Part shown: piece by piece, positions 36,918-46,415 of the stretch
Layout of the letters: each line of letters starts with the position of its first letter
Numbering within the stretch: position 1 is the first letter of the stretch
NCBI GenBank assembly: GCA_902712845.1
Contig: LR743504.1
Span: forward strand, 2,082,001 to 2,146,000
Origin: Methylobacterium bullatum
GTDB lineage: Bacteria > Pseudomonadota > Alphaproteobacteria > Rhizobiales > Beijerinckiaceae
DNA length: 64,000 bases
Direction: 5' to 3'
Notes under the pieces: model-generated
The model's database searches: none
What the model was told of the DNA's origin: nothing
What the model saw: the letters and a program-made list of their open reading frames with translations, nothing else
Made by a program: the position numbers and the translations under genes

Positions 36918-38696
36918 ATGTCAGGTATGAAACGAGCCGCGGCCCTCCTGCTCTGTCTCATTGCGTCCGGCCCGGCCATCGCCGACGAGCCGGTGCTGCA
37001 GACGGTCGATTACGCCAACACGCGCTATTCGAAGCTCGACCAGATCAACGCCAGTAACGTGAAGCAGCTGCAGGTGGCCTGGACGTTCTCGACCGGTGTT
37101 CTGCGCGGCCATGAAGGCTCGCCGCTCGTCATCAGCAACATGATGTACGTGCACACCCCCTTCCCGAACATCGTCTACGCCCTGGACCTCGACAAGGACG
37201 GCGTAATCGTCTGGAAGTACGAGCCCCAGCAGGACCCGAGCGTCATCCCGGTGATGTGCTGTGACACGGTCAACCGTGGCCTGGCCTATGCCGACGGCGC
37301 GATCATCCTGCACCAGGCCGACACCACCGTCGTCTCGCTCGACGCCAAGTCCGGCAAGGTGAACTGGTCCGTCGTCAACGGCGACCCCAAGAAGGGTGAG
37401 ACCAACACCGCCACGGTCCTGCCGGTGAAGGACAAGATCATCGTCGGTATCTCGGGGGCCGAGTACGGAGCCCGCGGCCATATCACCGCCTACGATGCCA
37501 GGACCGGGAAACGGCTCTGGCGCGGCTACTCGACGGGGCCGGACGCGGACATGATCGTCGATCCGCAGAAGACCACCTCGCTCGGCCGGCCCATCGGGGA
37601 GAATTCGTCCCTCGCGAGTTGGGAGGGTGACCAGTGGAAGACCGGCGGAGGAGCGACTTGGGGCTGGTACTCCTACGACCCCGAGCTCGACCTCATCTAT
37701 TACGGCACCGCCAACCCCTCGACCTGGAATCCGAAGCAGCGTCCCGGCGACAACAAGTGGACGACGGCGATCGTCGCCCGCAACCCGGATACCGGCATGA
37801 TGCGATGGGTCTACCAGATGACCCCCCACGACGAGTGGGACTACGACGGCGTCAACGAGATGATCCTCACGGATCAGACGATCGACGGCCGGACACGTCC
37901 GCTTCTCACCCATTTCGACCGCAACGGGTTCGGCTACACGTTGGACCGGAGCACCGGCGAACTCCTGGTGGCGAAAAAGTTCGATCCGGCGGTGAACTGG
38001 GCCACGGGGATCGACATGGACAAGGGCTCGGGCCGTTACGGGCGCCCCCTGGTCGATCCGCGCCGCTCGCCTGATCGAACGGGAGAGGACGAGACCACTA
38101 CCGGCATCTGCCCCGGCGCCATCGGCGCCAAGAACGAGCAACCGGCGGCGTATTCGCCGATCACCCGGCTGTTCTACGTGCCGGCCAATCACATCTGCAT
38201 GAGCTACGAGCCGTTCCACGTCACCTATACGCCCGGCATCCCCTTCGTCGGCGCCACCGTGACCCTGCAACCGGCCGAGGACGGTCCCGAGACGGGGCGG
38301 TTCATCGCCTGGGACGGCGTCGCCGGGAAGGTCGTCTGGTCGAACACCGAGCCGTTCTCGGTCTGGTCCGGCGCCCTCGCCACGGCCGGGAACGTGGTCT
38401 TCTACGGGACGCTGGAAGGTTATCTGAAAGCCGTCGATGCGCGCACGGGCCGCGAACTCTACCGGTTCAAGACGCCGTCGGGCATCATCGGCAACGTGAC
38501 GACCTACCTCCATCGCGGCAGGCAGTACGTCGCCGTTCTCTCGGGCGTCGGCGGCTGGGCCGGGATCGGGCTCGCCGCGGGCCTCACCGATCCGGCGGAC
38601 GGAGCCGGGGCGGTGGGCGGCTATGCCGGCCTGTCGCGCTACACGGCGCTGGGCGGGCAACTCACGGTCTTCGCCCTTCCCGAATCGCGGGACTGA
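36918..38696 (+). CDS. xoxF: Lanthanide-type PQQ methanol dehydrogenase XoxF
   Basis: A periplasmic PQQ-dependent alcohol dehydrogenase, 592 residues, with a signal peptide ending near IADEP. TTGGAGGATCGCCG before ATG 36918 fixes the start. Visible features are the adjacent-cysteine disulfide MCCDTVN (about 114-115) and metal ligands Glu182 (ISGAEYG), Asn266 (TANPSTWN), Asp308 and Asp310 in HDEWDYDG. The last Asp, two residues after the catalytic Asp, marks lanthanide-dependent XoxF; calcium-type MxaF has Ala there. It oxidises methanol and passes electrons to a cytochrome c. No xoxG (cytochrome) or xoxJ gene lies beside it, so this is a stand-alone copy, likely the XoxF2 type. Its mature N-terminus looks about 10-15 residues shorter than other XoxF as I recall them. 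Confidence 0.94.
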   Translation: MSGMKRAAALLLCLIASGPAIADEPVLQTVDYANTRYSKLDQINASNVKQLQVAWTFSTGVLRGHEGSPLVISNMMYVHTPFPNIVYALDLDKDGVIVWKYEPQQDPSVIPVMCCDTVNRGLAYADGAIILHQADTTVVSLDAKSGKVNWSVVNGDPKKGETNTATVLPVKDKIIVGISGAEYGARGHITAYDARTGKRLWRGYSTGPDADMIVDPQKTTSLGRPIGENSSLASWEGDQWKTGGGATWGWYSYDPELDLIYYGTANPSTWNPKQRPGDNKWTTAIVARNPDTGMMRWVYQMTPHDEWDYDGVNEMILTDQTIDGRTRPLLTHFDRNGFGYTLDRSTGELLVAKKFDPAVNWATGIDMDKGSGRYGRPLVDPRRSPDRTGEDETTTGICPGAIGAKNEQPAAYSPITRLFYVPANHICMSYEPFHVTYTPGIPFVGATVTLQPAEDGPETGRFIAWDGVAGKVVWSNTEPFSVWSGALATAGNVVFYGTLEGYLKAVDARTGRELYRFKTPSGIIGNVTTYLHRGRQYVAVLSGVGGWAGIGLAAGLTDPADGAGAVGGYAGLSRYTALGGQLTVFALPESRD

Positions 38697-38700
38697 CGCT

Positions 38701-39366
38701 TCAGGAGACGCTCGTCACGCCGTCGTGCGCTCGGAGGGCGGCTACGATCTCGTCGAAGCTCTTCTCTGGGATGTGGACGTAGGACACGTCGATTGTGTCG
38801 ATGCCGTCTTCCTCCGTCGGCTGCGCCACGAATTGTACGAGGCGGGAGGCGAAGGAACCGGACATCGTCCGCAGGCTCTCGATGGTGATCGCGCCGCGCC
38901 TGGCCGTGATGGTGAGGGTGCGGGTCTGTGCCCGCTCGCGATAGTGCTTCTCCAGGGGCTTCATTCCCGCCAGGATCAGGAGAACGATGGCGGTGGTCGC
39001 GATCGCCGCCACGTAGAGGCCCGTTCCCGCGGCCAGGCCGATGGCGGCCACGGCCCACAACCCCGCCGCCGTGGTGAGGCCCTTCACCATTTCTCCGCGC
39101 AGCATGATCGTGCCGGCACCGAGAAAGCCGATGCCGGACACCACCTGCGCCGCCATTCGCGACGGATCCAAAGAGACGTTCGGCGTACCGAGAATGTCCG
39201 AAAAGCCGAAAGCCGAGACGATGACGATCAGGCAGGACCCGACGCAGACGAGCATGTGCGTCCGCATCCCCGCCGCCCAGACGAGGCGCTCGCGCTCGAA
39301 TCCCACGGCGCTGCCAAGTAGCGCCGCGAGGAGGAGACGGCCCAGGATCTCGAAATTGCCGATCAC
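38701..39366 (-). CDS. MgtC/SapB family membrane protein
   Basis: A 221-residue protein with an N-terminal domain of about five helices (LGSAVGFERE, GFLGAGTIM and LTTAAGLWAVAAIGLAAG are MgtC hallmarks) and a C-terminal cytoplasmic ACT-like domain (about 145-221). MgtC proteins act in survival at low magnesium or low pH by an indirect mechanism. Start is GTG at 39366. It converges with xoxF, leaving a 4-bp gap and no room for a separate terminator. Confidence 0.88.
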   Translation of the reverse strand: MIGNFEILGRLLLAALLGSAVGFERERLVWAAGMRTHMLVCVGSCLIVIVSAFGFSDILGTPNVSLDPSRMAAQVVSGIGFLGAGTIMLRGEMVKGLTTAAGLWAVAAIGLAAGTGLYVAAIATTAIVLLILAGMKPLEKHYRERAQTRTLTITARRGAITIESLRTMSGSFASRLVQFVAQPTEEDGIDTIDVSYVHIPEKSFDEIVAALRAHDGVTSVS

Positions 39367-39462
39367 GCGCTGTCCATCCGCTCAGAGCCAGTCGGTCGCT
39401 CCTAAGCAGAGACGAGAACGGCGACAATCCTGCCGCCGCCCTTCGTTCACCTGTCGAAGGGC

Positions 39463-39726
39463 CTATTTGTCGGGCTTCTCGGAGATGATGGCGCCGGTCT
39501 TCGGATCGGCGTGGAATTCCATCTTCACGCCGTTCTTCATACCCTCGCCCTCCCAATGGCCGTCATCCGCCTCGAACTCGGTGATGTCGGTATAGCCGGC
39601 GGCCATGAGCTTCTGCTTGACCTGCTCGGCCGGCATCCAGTCCGCGCCGGGTTTGTCGGCGAGAGCAATGCCGGCGGACCCGGCGGTGAGGAGCAGGACG
39701 AGGAGTGCGGGTTTCAGGACTCTCAT
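39463..39726 (-). CDS. Exported PepSY-domain protein
   Basis: An 87-residue secreted protein. ATG 39726 is preceded by TTGGAGGAACCC. The signal peptide ends near GIALAD and a single PepSY-like domain follows (WMPAEQVKQKLMAAGYTDI, then FEADDGHWEGEG, then MEFHADPKTGAII). PepSY domains inhibit proteases or bind ligands in the periplasm. No partner is apparent here; the neighbours are MgtC and a PH-domain protein. Confidence 0.82.
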   Translation of the reverse strand: MRVLKPALLVLLLTAGSAGIALADKPGADWMPAEQVKQKLMAAGYTDITEFEADDGHWEGEGMKNGVKMEFHADPKTGAIISEKPDK

Positions 39727-39797
39727 GGGTTCCTCCAAGGTTTCGTTTGCCGTCTAAAAGCAAACATCTGCCCTGGTTTGCCGGTTCCGGAGAAGAA

Positions 39798-40172
39798 TCA
39801 CCTGAGGGAGGCGGCAATCGCCTGCTGGATGCCGAGGATGTCGGCGCCGCGCTTGAGCGTCTTCCTGATCGGCTCCGGCCGGCCGGAGACCCAGATCGCC
39901 AGTTCCGAATCGAAGTCGAAACTGCCCGCCGTCTCCACCGAGAAGCAGGTGATCGCCCGGTAGGGCACGGTCATGTAGGCGACCTTGCGTCCGGTCATGC
40001 CCTGCTTGTCCACCAGGATCAGCCGCCGGTCGGTGAAGACGATGAGGTCGCGGATCACCCGGAAGGCGACCTGCACAGTCTCGCCCTGGGTAAGGATTCC
40101 CGCGAGGTTGTCGTTCACCTCCTGCGGGGACAGGTCGCTGCCATGGCCGAACAGGCCGTCGAGAATTCCCAT
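39798..40172 (-). CDS. Bacterial PH-domain protein (bPH_1 / YvbH-like)
   Basis: A 124-residue cytoplasmic protein made almost wholly of one bacterial pleckstrin-homology domain. After a helical lead ([14 protein letters not shown]) it has [22 protein letters not shown], the [22 protein letters not shown] core and the C-terminal helix. This matches the bPH_1 family, which is widespread and of unknown role. Start ATG 40172. Confidence 0.83.
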   Translation of the reverse strand: MGILDGLFGHGSDLSPQEVNDNLAGILTQGETVQVAFRVIRDLIVFTDRRLILVDKQGMTGRKVAYMTVPYRAITCFSVETAGSFDFDSELAIWVSGRPEPIRKTLKRGADILGIQQAIAASLR

Positions 40173-40287
40173 TGCGCCGCCTATCCCGAAAATGCCGCCT
40201 TACTCCTATCTAGGGACGAAACGGCCGTGCGCATCGCCTGCCGGTCGTCCTTCATCGCGGGACGCGCCTGCCGTCCGGAGTTACCTG

Positions 40288-41055
40288 ATGTCTGCCAAAG
40301 CACCTGTTCCCCTTCGCCTCGGCGTGAACATCGACCACGTCGCCACCGTGCGTAACGCTCGCGGCGGCATCCATCCCGATCCCGTCGCCGCCGCCCTGCT
40401 CGCCGTGGAGGCCGGGGCGGACGGCATCACCGCGCATCTGCGCGAGGACCGCCGGCATATCCGTGACGCGGATATCGAGGCGCTAATGGGGCGGCTCCCG
40501 GTGCCGCTCAATTTCGAGATGGCCGCCACCGACGAGATGGTGGGCATTGCCACGCGTCTCCGGCCGCACGCTTCCTGCCTCGTTCCCGAGAAGCGCGAGG
40601 AGCGCACCACCGAGGGCGGCCTCGACATCGTCGGGCAGGCGGCGCACCTCGCCCCCCGGATCGCCGCCCTGTCAGCCGCCGGCATCCGCGTTTCGCTCTT
40701 CGTCGAGCCCGACGAGGCGGTGATGGATGCGGCACTCCGCCTCGAGGCGCCGGTGGTCGAGCTTCATACGGGAAGCTATTGCGAAGCGGTCGCCGAGAGC
40801 GACGGCGCGCGGGTGGCACATGAACTCGCCCGCATCGCGCGGGCCGCCGATTACGGCTCGCGGATCGGCCTCGAAGTCCATGCCGGGCACGGTCTCGCCC
40901 TCGACAGCGTCGGGCCGGTGGCGGCCCTGCCGCAGCTCGCCGAACTCAATATCGGCCATGCCCTCATCGGCGAGGCCATCTTCTGGGGGCTCGGCCAGGC
41001 GATCCGCGACATGCGCGCCGCGATGGATCGGGCCCGGACGGGGATCGCGGCATGA
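40288..41055 (+). CDS. pdxJ: Pyridoxine 5'-phosphate synthase
   Basis: A 255-residue TIM-barrel enzyme making PNP from deoxyxylulose phosphate and the PdxA product, the last ring-closing step of vitamin B6 synthesis. The family start [17 protein letters not shown], the catalytic [17 protein letters not shown] and the C-terminal [14 protein letters not shown] are intact. ATG 40288 follows CCGGAGTTACCTG. It overlaps acpS by four bases (ATGA). Confidence 0.96.
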   Translation: MSAKAPVPLRLGVNIDHVATVRNARGGIHPDPVAAALLAVEAGADGITAHLREDRRHIRDADIEALMGRLPVPLNFEMAATDEMVGIATRLRPHASCLVPEKREERTTEGGLDIVGQAAHLAPRIAALSAAGIRVSLFVEPDEAVMDAALRLEAPVVELHTGSYCEAVAESDGARVAHELARIARAADYGSRIGLEVHAGHGLALDSVGPVAALPQLAELNIGHALIGEAIFWGLGQAIRDMRAAMDRARTGIAA

Positions 41056-41519
41056 TCGTCGGCATCGGCTCGGACCTCTGCGACATCCGCCGGATCGAAC
41101 GGTCCCTCGCCCGCTACGGCGAGCGCTTCACCCACCGGATCTATACCGATGGCGAGCGCGCGAAGTCGGAGGGCCGCGCCGCCCGCGCCCCGTCCTATGC
41201 GCGGCGCTTCGCCGCCAAGGAGGCCTGCGCCAAGGCGCTGGGCACCGGCATGAGCCACGGCGTGTTCTGGCGCGACATGGAGGTGGTGAGTCTGCCGGGC
41301 GGGGCGCCGACCCTGCGCCTCACCGGGGGCGCCGCCGAGCGCCTGCGGGCGATGATTCCCGCCGGGCATGCCGCGAAGATCCACGTGACGCTCACCGACG
41401 ATCCGCCCATGGCGCAAGCATTCGTGATCATCGAAGCCGTGCCTACCTCCTTGCCCCTCCAGGACGCGCATGCTGAGGCGGCGACCGCTCGCGTTGCGGC
41501 CCCCGACCGCATGGTCTAG
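41052..41519 (+). CDS. acpS: Holo-[acyl-carrier-protein] synthase
   Basis: A 155-residue phosphopantetheinyl transferase that activates ACP. It has [16 protein letters not shown] at the N-terminus and the metal-binding [14 protein letters not shown]. The C-terminal ~25 residues (from about [13 protein letters not shown]) extend beyond the usual 120-130 residues. It starts at ATG 41052 inside the pdxJ stop. Confidence 0.93.
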   Translation: MIVGIGSDLCDIRRIERSLARYGERFTHRIYTDGERAKSEGRAARAPSYARRFAAKEACAKALGTGMSHGVFWRDMEVVSLPGGAPTLRLTGGAAERLRAMIPAGHAAKIHVTLTDDPPMAQAFVIIEAVPTSLPLQDAHAEAATARVAAPDRMV

Positions 41520-41579
41520 ACCGCCGGTCTTCACCGACAGTCGATCGGGTTCGCGCGTCGAGCCGGAGATTGCAGACAG

Positions 41580-42380
41580 ATGGAACGAGCGCGCGTGGAT
41601 CACCAGACGAAGCGAGACCTGAGGGCGGCCGATACCGGCGCCTGGGCGAGCATCAAGGAGACGGTCAAGGTCGGCGTCCAGGCGCTGCTGATCGCCCTCG
41701 TGGTGCGCACGCTGCTCTTCCAGCCGTTCAACATTCCGTCCGGATCGCTCGTGCCGACGCTACTCGTGGGCGACTACCTGTTCGTGTCCAAGTACTCCTA
41801 TGGATACTCCAAATACTCTCTCCCCCTGAGTGAGTACCTGCCCTTCAAGGCCGACGGTCGGATCTGGGCGGCGGAGCCGAAGCGCGGCGACATCGCCGTG
41901 TTCAAGCTGCCGAAGGACAATGCCACCGATTACATCAAGCGCGTCATCGGCCTGCCCGGCGACAAGATCCAGATGAAGGCCGGCATCCTCTACATCAACG
42001 ACGTGGCGGTGAAGCGTGAGCGCATCGCTCCCTACGAGACCACCGGTCCGTACGGCGAGGAGACGAAGGTCGAACAGTATACCGAGACCCTGCCCAACGG
42101 CGTGGTGCATCAGGTGATCGAGCGCGAGGGCGACAACGGCTACTGGGACAATACCGAGCCCTATCTCGTACCACCCGGCCGTTACTTCATGATGGGCGAC
42201 AACCGCGACAATTCCACGGATTCGCGCGATCTCGCCAATGTCGGCTTCGTCCCGTTCGAGAATTTCGTCGGCCGCGCCGAGATGATCTTCTTCTCCATCG
42301 ACGAGGGCACGCCTGCCTGGCAGATTTGGCAATGGCCAACGAAGGTGCGGTGGGGCCGCATCTTCAGCAGCATCCATTAG
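41580..42380 (+). CDS. lepB: Signal peptidase I
   Basis: A 266-residue inner-membrane serine protease that removes Sec signal peptides. One N-terminal transmembrane helix (about 31-47) is followed by the catalytic region NIPSGSLVPTLLVGDY (Ser56, with Leu instead of the usual Met after it) and the general-base Lys120 in YIKRVIGLPGD. The box MMGDNRDNSTDSR closes the active site. It sits between acpS and rnc, a conserved order. Confidence 0.95.
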   Translation: MERARVDHQTKRDLRAADTGAWASIKETVKVGVQALLIALVVRTLLFQPFNIPSGSLVPTLLVGDYLFVSKYSYGYSKYSLPLSEYLPFKADGRIWAAEPKRGDIAVFKLPKDNATDYIKRVIGLPGDKIQMKAGILYINDVAVKRERIAPYETTGPYGEETKVEQYTETLPNGVVHQVIEREGDNGYWDNTEPYLVPPGRYFMMGDNRDNSTDSRDLANVGFVPFENFVGRAEMIFFSIDEGTPAWQIWQWPTKVRWGRIFSSIH

Positions 42381-42391
42381 GACGATTGATC

Positions 42392-43204
42392 GTGGGTGAG
42401 GAGGCGCGTCCTTCCAGCCGGGCGCGGCGCGCACCGCGACCGAAGCCCGGCCTGAACGTGCTCGAAGAGCGGATCGGCCATGTCTTCGCCGATCGGGCCC
42501 TGCTGTCCCTGGCCCTGACCCATGTCAGCAAGGCCGGTGGCGGCGGACGGGTGGGAAGCTACCAGCGCCTCGAGTTCCTCGGAGACCGGGTTCTCGGCCT
42601 CGCCATCGCCGATCTGCTCTACGAGGCCTTTCCCCAGGCGGATGAGGGTGACCTGTCGCGGCGCCTGGCCGGGCTCGTGCGCCGGGAAACCTGCGCCGCC
42701 GTGGCGACGGCCTGGGATGTGGGGCCGCATCTCGCCCTCGGCCCGGGCGAGATCCAAAGCGGCGGCCGCCGCAACCAGACGATCCTCGCCGATGCTTGCG
42801 AATCGATCCTCGGCGCGGTCTTCCTCGATGCCGGATACGAGGCGGCGAAGGCCATCGTCCTGACGGCCTTCGCGCCGGGCACCGACACGGCGGCGCCGCG
42901 CGGACGCGACGCCAAATCCGCCCTTCAGGAATGGGCGATGGGGCGCGCCCTGCCGATCCCGGTCTACGACGTCGTGGAGCGGTCCGGCCCGGACCATGCC
43001 CCCGTCTTCAGGATCGCCGCGCGTGTCGAGGGCCTGGAGCCCGGATACGGCACCGGCCCTTCGAAACGCCTCGCCGAGCAGGAGGCCGCCCGCCTCGTCC
43101 TCGACCGCGAGGTCCACGGTGTGAGCCAGCAGGCCGGCGCGCGCCCCCTCAACGGAATGGAGACGTCGGCGGACGTCGGTGAAGAAAGCGACTCCGATGC
43201 CTGA
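42392..43204 (+). CDS. rnc: Ribonuclease III
   Basis: A 270-residue double-strand-specific endonuclease for rRNA and mRNA processing. The signature RLEFLGDRVLGL and the metal-binding ADACESILGAVF are present, and a C-terminal dsRNA-binding domain covers about 175-245. The start is uncertain. GTG 42392 is in frame 12 nt after the lepB stop and has TTAGGACG upstream; a TTG lies at 42386. The frame extends into lepB without homology, so the ATG at 42326 is rejected. Overlaps era by 8 bases. Confidence 0.94.
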   Translation: MGEEARPSSRARRAPRPKPGLNVLEERIGHVFADRALLSLALTHVSKAGGGGRVGSYQRLEFLGDRVLGLAIADLLYEAFPQADEGDLSRRLAGLVRRETCAAVATAWDVGPHLALGPGEIQSGGRRNQTILADACESILGAVFLDAGYEAAKAIVLTAFAPGTDTAAPRGRDAKSALQEWAMGRALPIPVYDVVERSGPDHAPVFRIAARVEGLEPGYGTGPSKRLAEQEAARLVLDREVHGVSQQAGARPLNGMETSADVGEESDSDA

Positions 43205-44183
43205 CGACCACAACGATTTCGACGACGAGGACGACCTGCCCCCTCAGGCCCCGATGCCCGAGATCAAGCCGCTGCCGGTCATTCCGGCGGATTCGAGCGC
43301 GGGCTTCGTCGCCCTGATCGGCGTTCCCAATGCCGGCAAGTCGACCCTGCTCAACAGCCTCGTGGGCACCAAGGTCTCCATCGTCTCGCGCAAGGTCCAG
43401 ACGACGCGGGCGCTGGTGCGCGGCATCGTCATGGAGGGCAGCGCCCAAATCATCCTTGTGGACACCCCCGGCATCTTCGCGCCCAAGCGCCGCCTCGACC
43501 GGGCGATGGTGCATTCCGCCTGGAGCGGGGCCGCCGATGCCGACGCGATCTGCCTGCTGGTCGATGCCCGCAAGGGCGTCACCGACGAGGTCGAGGCGAT
43601 CCTCGCCCGCCTGCCCGAGGTCCGCCGCCCCAAGGCGCTGATCCTCAACAAGATCGACCTGATCCCGCGCGACCGTCTACTGGCGCTTGCCGCCTCGCTC
43701 AACGAGCGCATCGCCTTCGCCCATACCTTCATGATCTCCGCGCTCAACGGCGACGGTATCGATACGCTGCGCAAGACCCTGGCCGGGATGATGCAGCCCG
43801 GCCCCTGGCTCTACCCGGAGGACCAGGTCTCCGACGCTCCGCTCCGCATGCTCGCCGCCGAGATCACCCGCGAGAAGCTCTACGACAGGCTCCACGAGGA
43901 GCTGCCCTACCGCTCCACCGTCGAGACCGACCAGTGGGTGGCGAAGACGGATGGCTCGGTCCGGATCGAGCAGACGATCTTCGTGGAGCGCGAGAGCCAG
44001 CGCTCCATCGTTCTCGGTAAGGGCGGCCAGACCATCAAGGCGATCGGGCAGGCGGCGCGGCGCGAGATCGCCGAGGCGGCCGACCAGCCCGTCCACCTGT
44101 TCCTGCACGTCAAGGTGCGAGAGAACTGGGCCGACGATCCGGCGCGCTATCGCGAGATGGGACTCGAATTCCCGCGCGGTTGA
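43197..44183 (+). CDS. era: GTPase Era, 16S rRNA maturation
   Basis: A 328-residue GTPase that binds the 3' end of 16S rRNA. The P-loop GVPNAGKST is at about 42-50, DTPGIF and NKIDL follow, and the C-terminal KH domain includes RESQRSIVLGKGGQTIKAIG. An acidic N-terminal extension of about 35 residues (DDHNDFDDEDD) is unusual compared with E. coli Era. ATG 43197 lies within the end of rnc, implying coupling; a GTG at 43179 is an alternative. Confidence 0.95.
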   Translation: MPDDHNDFDDEDDLPPQAPMPEIKPLPVIPADSSAGFVALIGVPNAGKSTLLNSLVGTKVSIVSRKVQTTRALVRGIVMEGSAQIILVDTPGIFAPKRRLDRAMVHSAWSGAADADAICLLVDARKGVTDEVEAILARLPEVRRPKALILNKIDLIPRDRLLALAASLNERIAFAHTFMISALNGDGIDTLRKTLAGMMQPGPWLYPEDQVSDAPLRMLAAEITREKLYDRLHEELPYRSTVETDQWVAKTDGSVRIEQTIFVERESQRSIVLGKGGQTIKAIGQAARREIAEAADQPVHLFLHVKVRENWADDPARYREMGLEFPRG

Positions 44184-44542
44184 AGGCGAATAAAGTGCGG
44201 CACGGCATGATTCGATGTATCGGATACCTGTTTCGTGCTGCGCTGCCGCATAAACCGCAGTATCGTTTTGGCAAAGGTCAAGGTTGTCGAAGCCTGCTTT
44301 CAATTGAGCGGCCTGCTTTGAATGATTCCGTACAGAAAAGCTTGGCAATGACTTGACAGGCTGTTGCCAACCGATTCGCTCGATTTTGCGAATTTGGCGG
44401 ATACCGCGAAGATAACCTTTCCAACGAGGCCATCGCCGGCTACCAATCACGAAGCCGCACTCGATTCCGAGTCGCGGATTTCTCTATCCTCCCCTCAACG
44501 CCCGACTCTCGAGGCGCGCGTGCTGTCGCGCCGGATCCATCA
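44184..44542. other. Intergenic region with lower GC and clustered GANTC sites
   Basis: A 359-bp gap between era and the RsmC-like gene. It is visibly poorer in GC than its surroundings. It holds six GANTC sites (44209, 44324, 44373, 44463, 44469, 44504), plus one at 44161 in the era tail. A TTGACA hexamer occurs at 44353, but I cannot place a matching -10. No gene recognised. Confidence 0.6.
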
Positions 44543-45466
44543 ATGATGCCTTCTCCCACCGTTCCGGATGCCGTCTATGGGTCACCTCCCGCCGAACTCG
44601 CCGACGTGTCCGCAGGGGCGGCCCAACTCTCGCCGCTGATCCCCGGATCGGTCCGGCTCGAAGATATCGCCGAGGGCAGCCTCGAGAGCGTGACCATGCT
44701 GGCCCCGGCGGGGACGATCGAGCGGCGCTACGCACTCTCCCTGTCGTTGCGCGCCCTGCGTCCGGGCGGTCGCCTGCGCGCCCTGGCGCCGAAGGACAAG
44801 GGCGGCGCCCGCCTCGGCCGCGAGCTGAAGGAGTTCGGCTGCGAGCCGGCCGAGACCGCCAAGCGGCATCACCGGATCTGCGACGTCGCCCGGCCCGCCG
44901 CGATCATCGACCTCGACGAGGTGATTCAGGAAGGCGCTCCCCGCCATATCGACAACCTCGCTCTGTGCACGCAGCCCGGCGTCTTCTCCTGGGACCGGCT
45001 CGACCCGGGCACTGCGCTGCTCCTGGCTAACTTGCCGTCGCTCTCGGGCCGGGGTGCGGATTTCGGCTGCGGGATCGGCATCCTCGCCCGTGCCGTCCTC
45101 GCCTCCCAGGGCGTGACCGGGCTGACCCTCATCGACATCGACCGGCGCGCCGTGGAGATGGCCCGCCGCAACGTGGGTGATCCCCGCGCCGACATCCGCT
45201 GGGCCGACATCCGCTCCACCGACGTCACCCTGGAGCGCCTGGACTTCGTGGTGATGAACCCGCCCTTCCACGACGGCGGGATCGAGGATCGCTTCCTCGG
45301 CGAGGTCTTCATCCGTCGCGCCGCCGAGACGTTGAGGCCGGGTGGCACGCTCTGGCTCACGGCCAACGCGCACCTGCCCTACGAGGCGCCCCTGAAAGCC
45401 GCCTTCAAGGCCGTCACGCTGAAGGCCTCGGCCGGCGGCTACAAGATCTACGAAGCGCGCAAGTGA
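44543..45466 (+). CDS. Class I SAM-dependent methyltransferase, RsmC-like
   Basis: A 307-residue methyltransferase. The N-terminal half resembles the degenerate, non-catalytic domain of RsmC/RlmG. The C-terminal half has the SAM loop ADFGCGIGIL and the base-methylating NPPFHDGG motif (NPPF, used for exocyclic amines). RsmC makes m2G1207 in 16S rRNA; RlmG, its relative, acts on 23S. Which of the two this is cannot be said. Start ATG 44543 or the adjacent 44546. Confidence 0.87.
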   Translation: MMPSPTVPDAVYGSPPAELADVSAGAAQLSPLIPGSVRLEDIAEGSLESVTMLAPAGTIERRYALSLSLRALRPGGRLRALAPKDKGGARLGRELKEFGCEPAETAKRHHRICDVARPAAIIDLDEVIQEGAPRHIDNLALCTQPGVFSWDRLDPGTALLLANLPSLSGRGADFGCGIGILARAVLASQGVTGLTLIDIDRRAVEMARRNVGDPRADIRWADIRSTDVTLERLDFVVMNPPFHDGGIEDRFLGEVFIRRAAETLRPGGTLWLTANAHLPYEAPLKAAFKAVTLKASAGGYKIYEARK

Positions 45467-45476
45467 GCGTGCCTTC

Positions 45477-46226
45477 GTGAGCAAGAGCCCGAGCCTCCGG
45501 CTCGATCGCCTGCTGGCGAATCTCGGTTACGGCTCGCGCCGGGAGATCGGCCTTCTCGCCAAGGCCGGTCTCATCGTGCTCGACGGGGCGCCCTTGCGCG
45601 ACGCCAACCAGCGCATCGCCGTGACTCCCGACCTGTCCGAGCGCATGGTCGTGGACGGAGATCCCCTCGACCCGCCGCCGGGCCTCGCTTTGATGATGCA
45701 CAAGCCGCTGGGCGTGACCTGCTCCCACAAGGAGGCCGGTCCCCTGGTCTACGGCCTGCTGCCGGAGCGCTGGCGCCGGCGCGACCCGGCCTTGTCCACC
45801 ATCGGCCGCCTCGACAAGGAGACCTCCGGCCTCCTGCTGCTCACCGATGACGGGGCGTTCCTGCACAAGGTGATCGCGCCGAAATCGAACGTGGCCAAGC
45901 GCTACCGCGTGGTGCTCGACCGTCCGCTCAAGGGCGACGAGGTCATGGTGCTGGGGAGCGGATCGATGCTGCTCGACGGCGAGGACAAGCCGCTCCTTCC
46001 GGTGGAGATGGAGGTCGAAGACGAGACCCATGTGGTCGTGACCCTGCATGAGGGCCGCTACCATCAAGTCCGCCGCATGTTCGCGGCCCTTGGCAACCAC
46101 GTCACCGCCTTGCATCGCGACCGGATCGGCGGCCTGACCTTGCCGGCCGATCTCGAAGCCGGCGCTTACCGCATCCTCGCCGAGGACGACATTCGTGCCG
46201 TCCTGGGCGCGTCCCCGGTGTCCTGA
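45477..46226 (+). CDS. Pseudouridine synthase, RsuA/RluB family
   Basis: A 249-residue rRNA pseudouridine synthase. The N-terminal S4 RNA-binding domain (SLRLDRLLANLGYGSRREI) precedes the catalytic domain, whose aspartate lies in the GRLDKETSGLLLLTDDG motif. The later EGRYHQVRRMFAALG is typical. The RsuA subgroup modifies U516 of 16S rRNA and is a good guess because of the preceding RsmC-like gene, but RluB/E/F cannot be excluded. Start GTG 45477, 10 nt after the upstream stop. Confidence 0.88.
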   Translation: MSKSPSLRLDRLLANLGYGSRREIGLLAKAGLIVLDGAPLRDANQRIAVTPDLSERMVVDGDPLDPPPGLALMMHKPLGVTCSHKEAGPLVYGLLPERWRRRDPALSTIGRLDKETSGLLLLTDDGAFLHKVIAPKSNVAKRYRVVLDRPLKGDEVMVLGSGSMLLDGEDKPLLPVEMEVEDETHVVVTLHEGRYHQVRRMFAALGNHVTALHRDRIGGLTLPADLEAGAYRILAEDDIRAVLGASPVS

Positions 46227-46415
46227 TCGATTGAGGAGCGCCGCGAGCGCGACTGAACTCCCATCATCTTGCCTCGGCGGATATCCTCTGCTAAGGCCCC
46301 GCCCATTCCACACGCGGAGCCGGCCTCATGCCTGAATGAGGCGTTTCCGGTGATCGTTCCCTTCGGGGGGCGGTCGCTTCCTCCGCGGCGGCATCAACCG
46401 GAAGAGAAAACGATC

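Noticed and set aside
44364..44546. A 60-residue frame before the RsmC-like gene
   Set aside because: It has no recognisable features and covers a GANTC-rich, probably regulatory gap.
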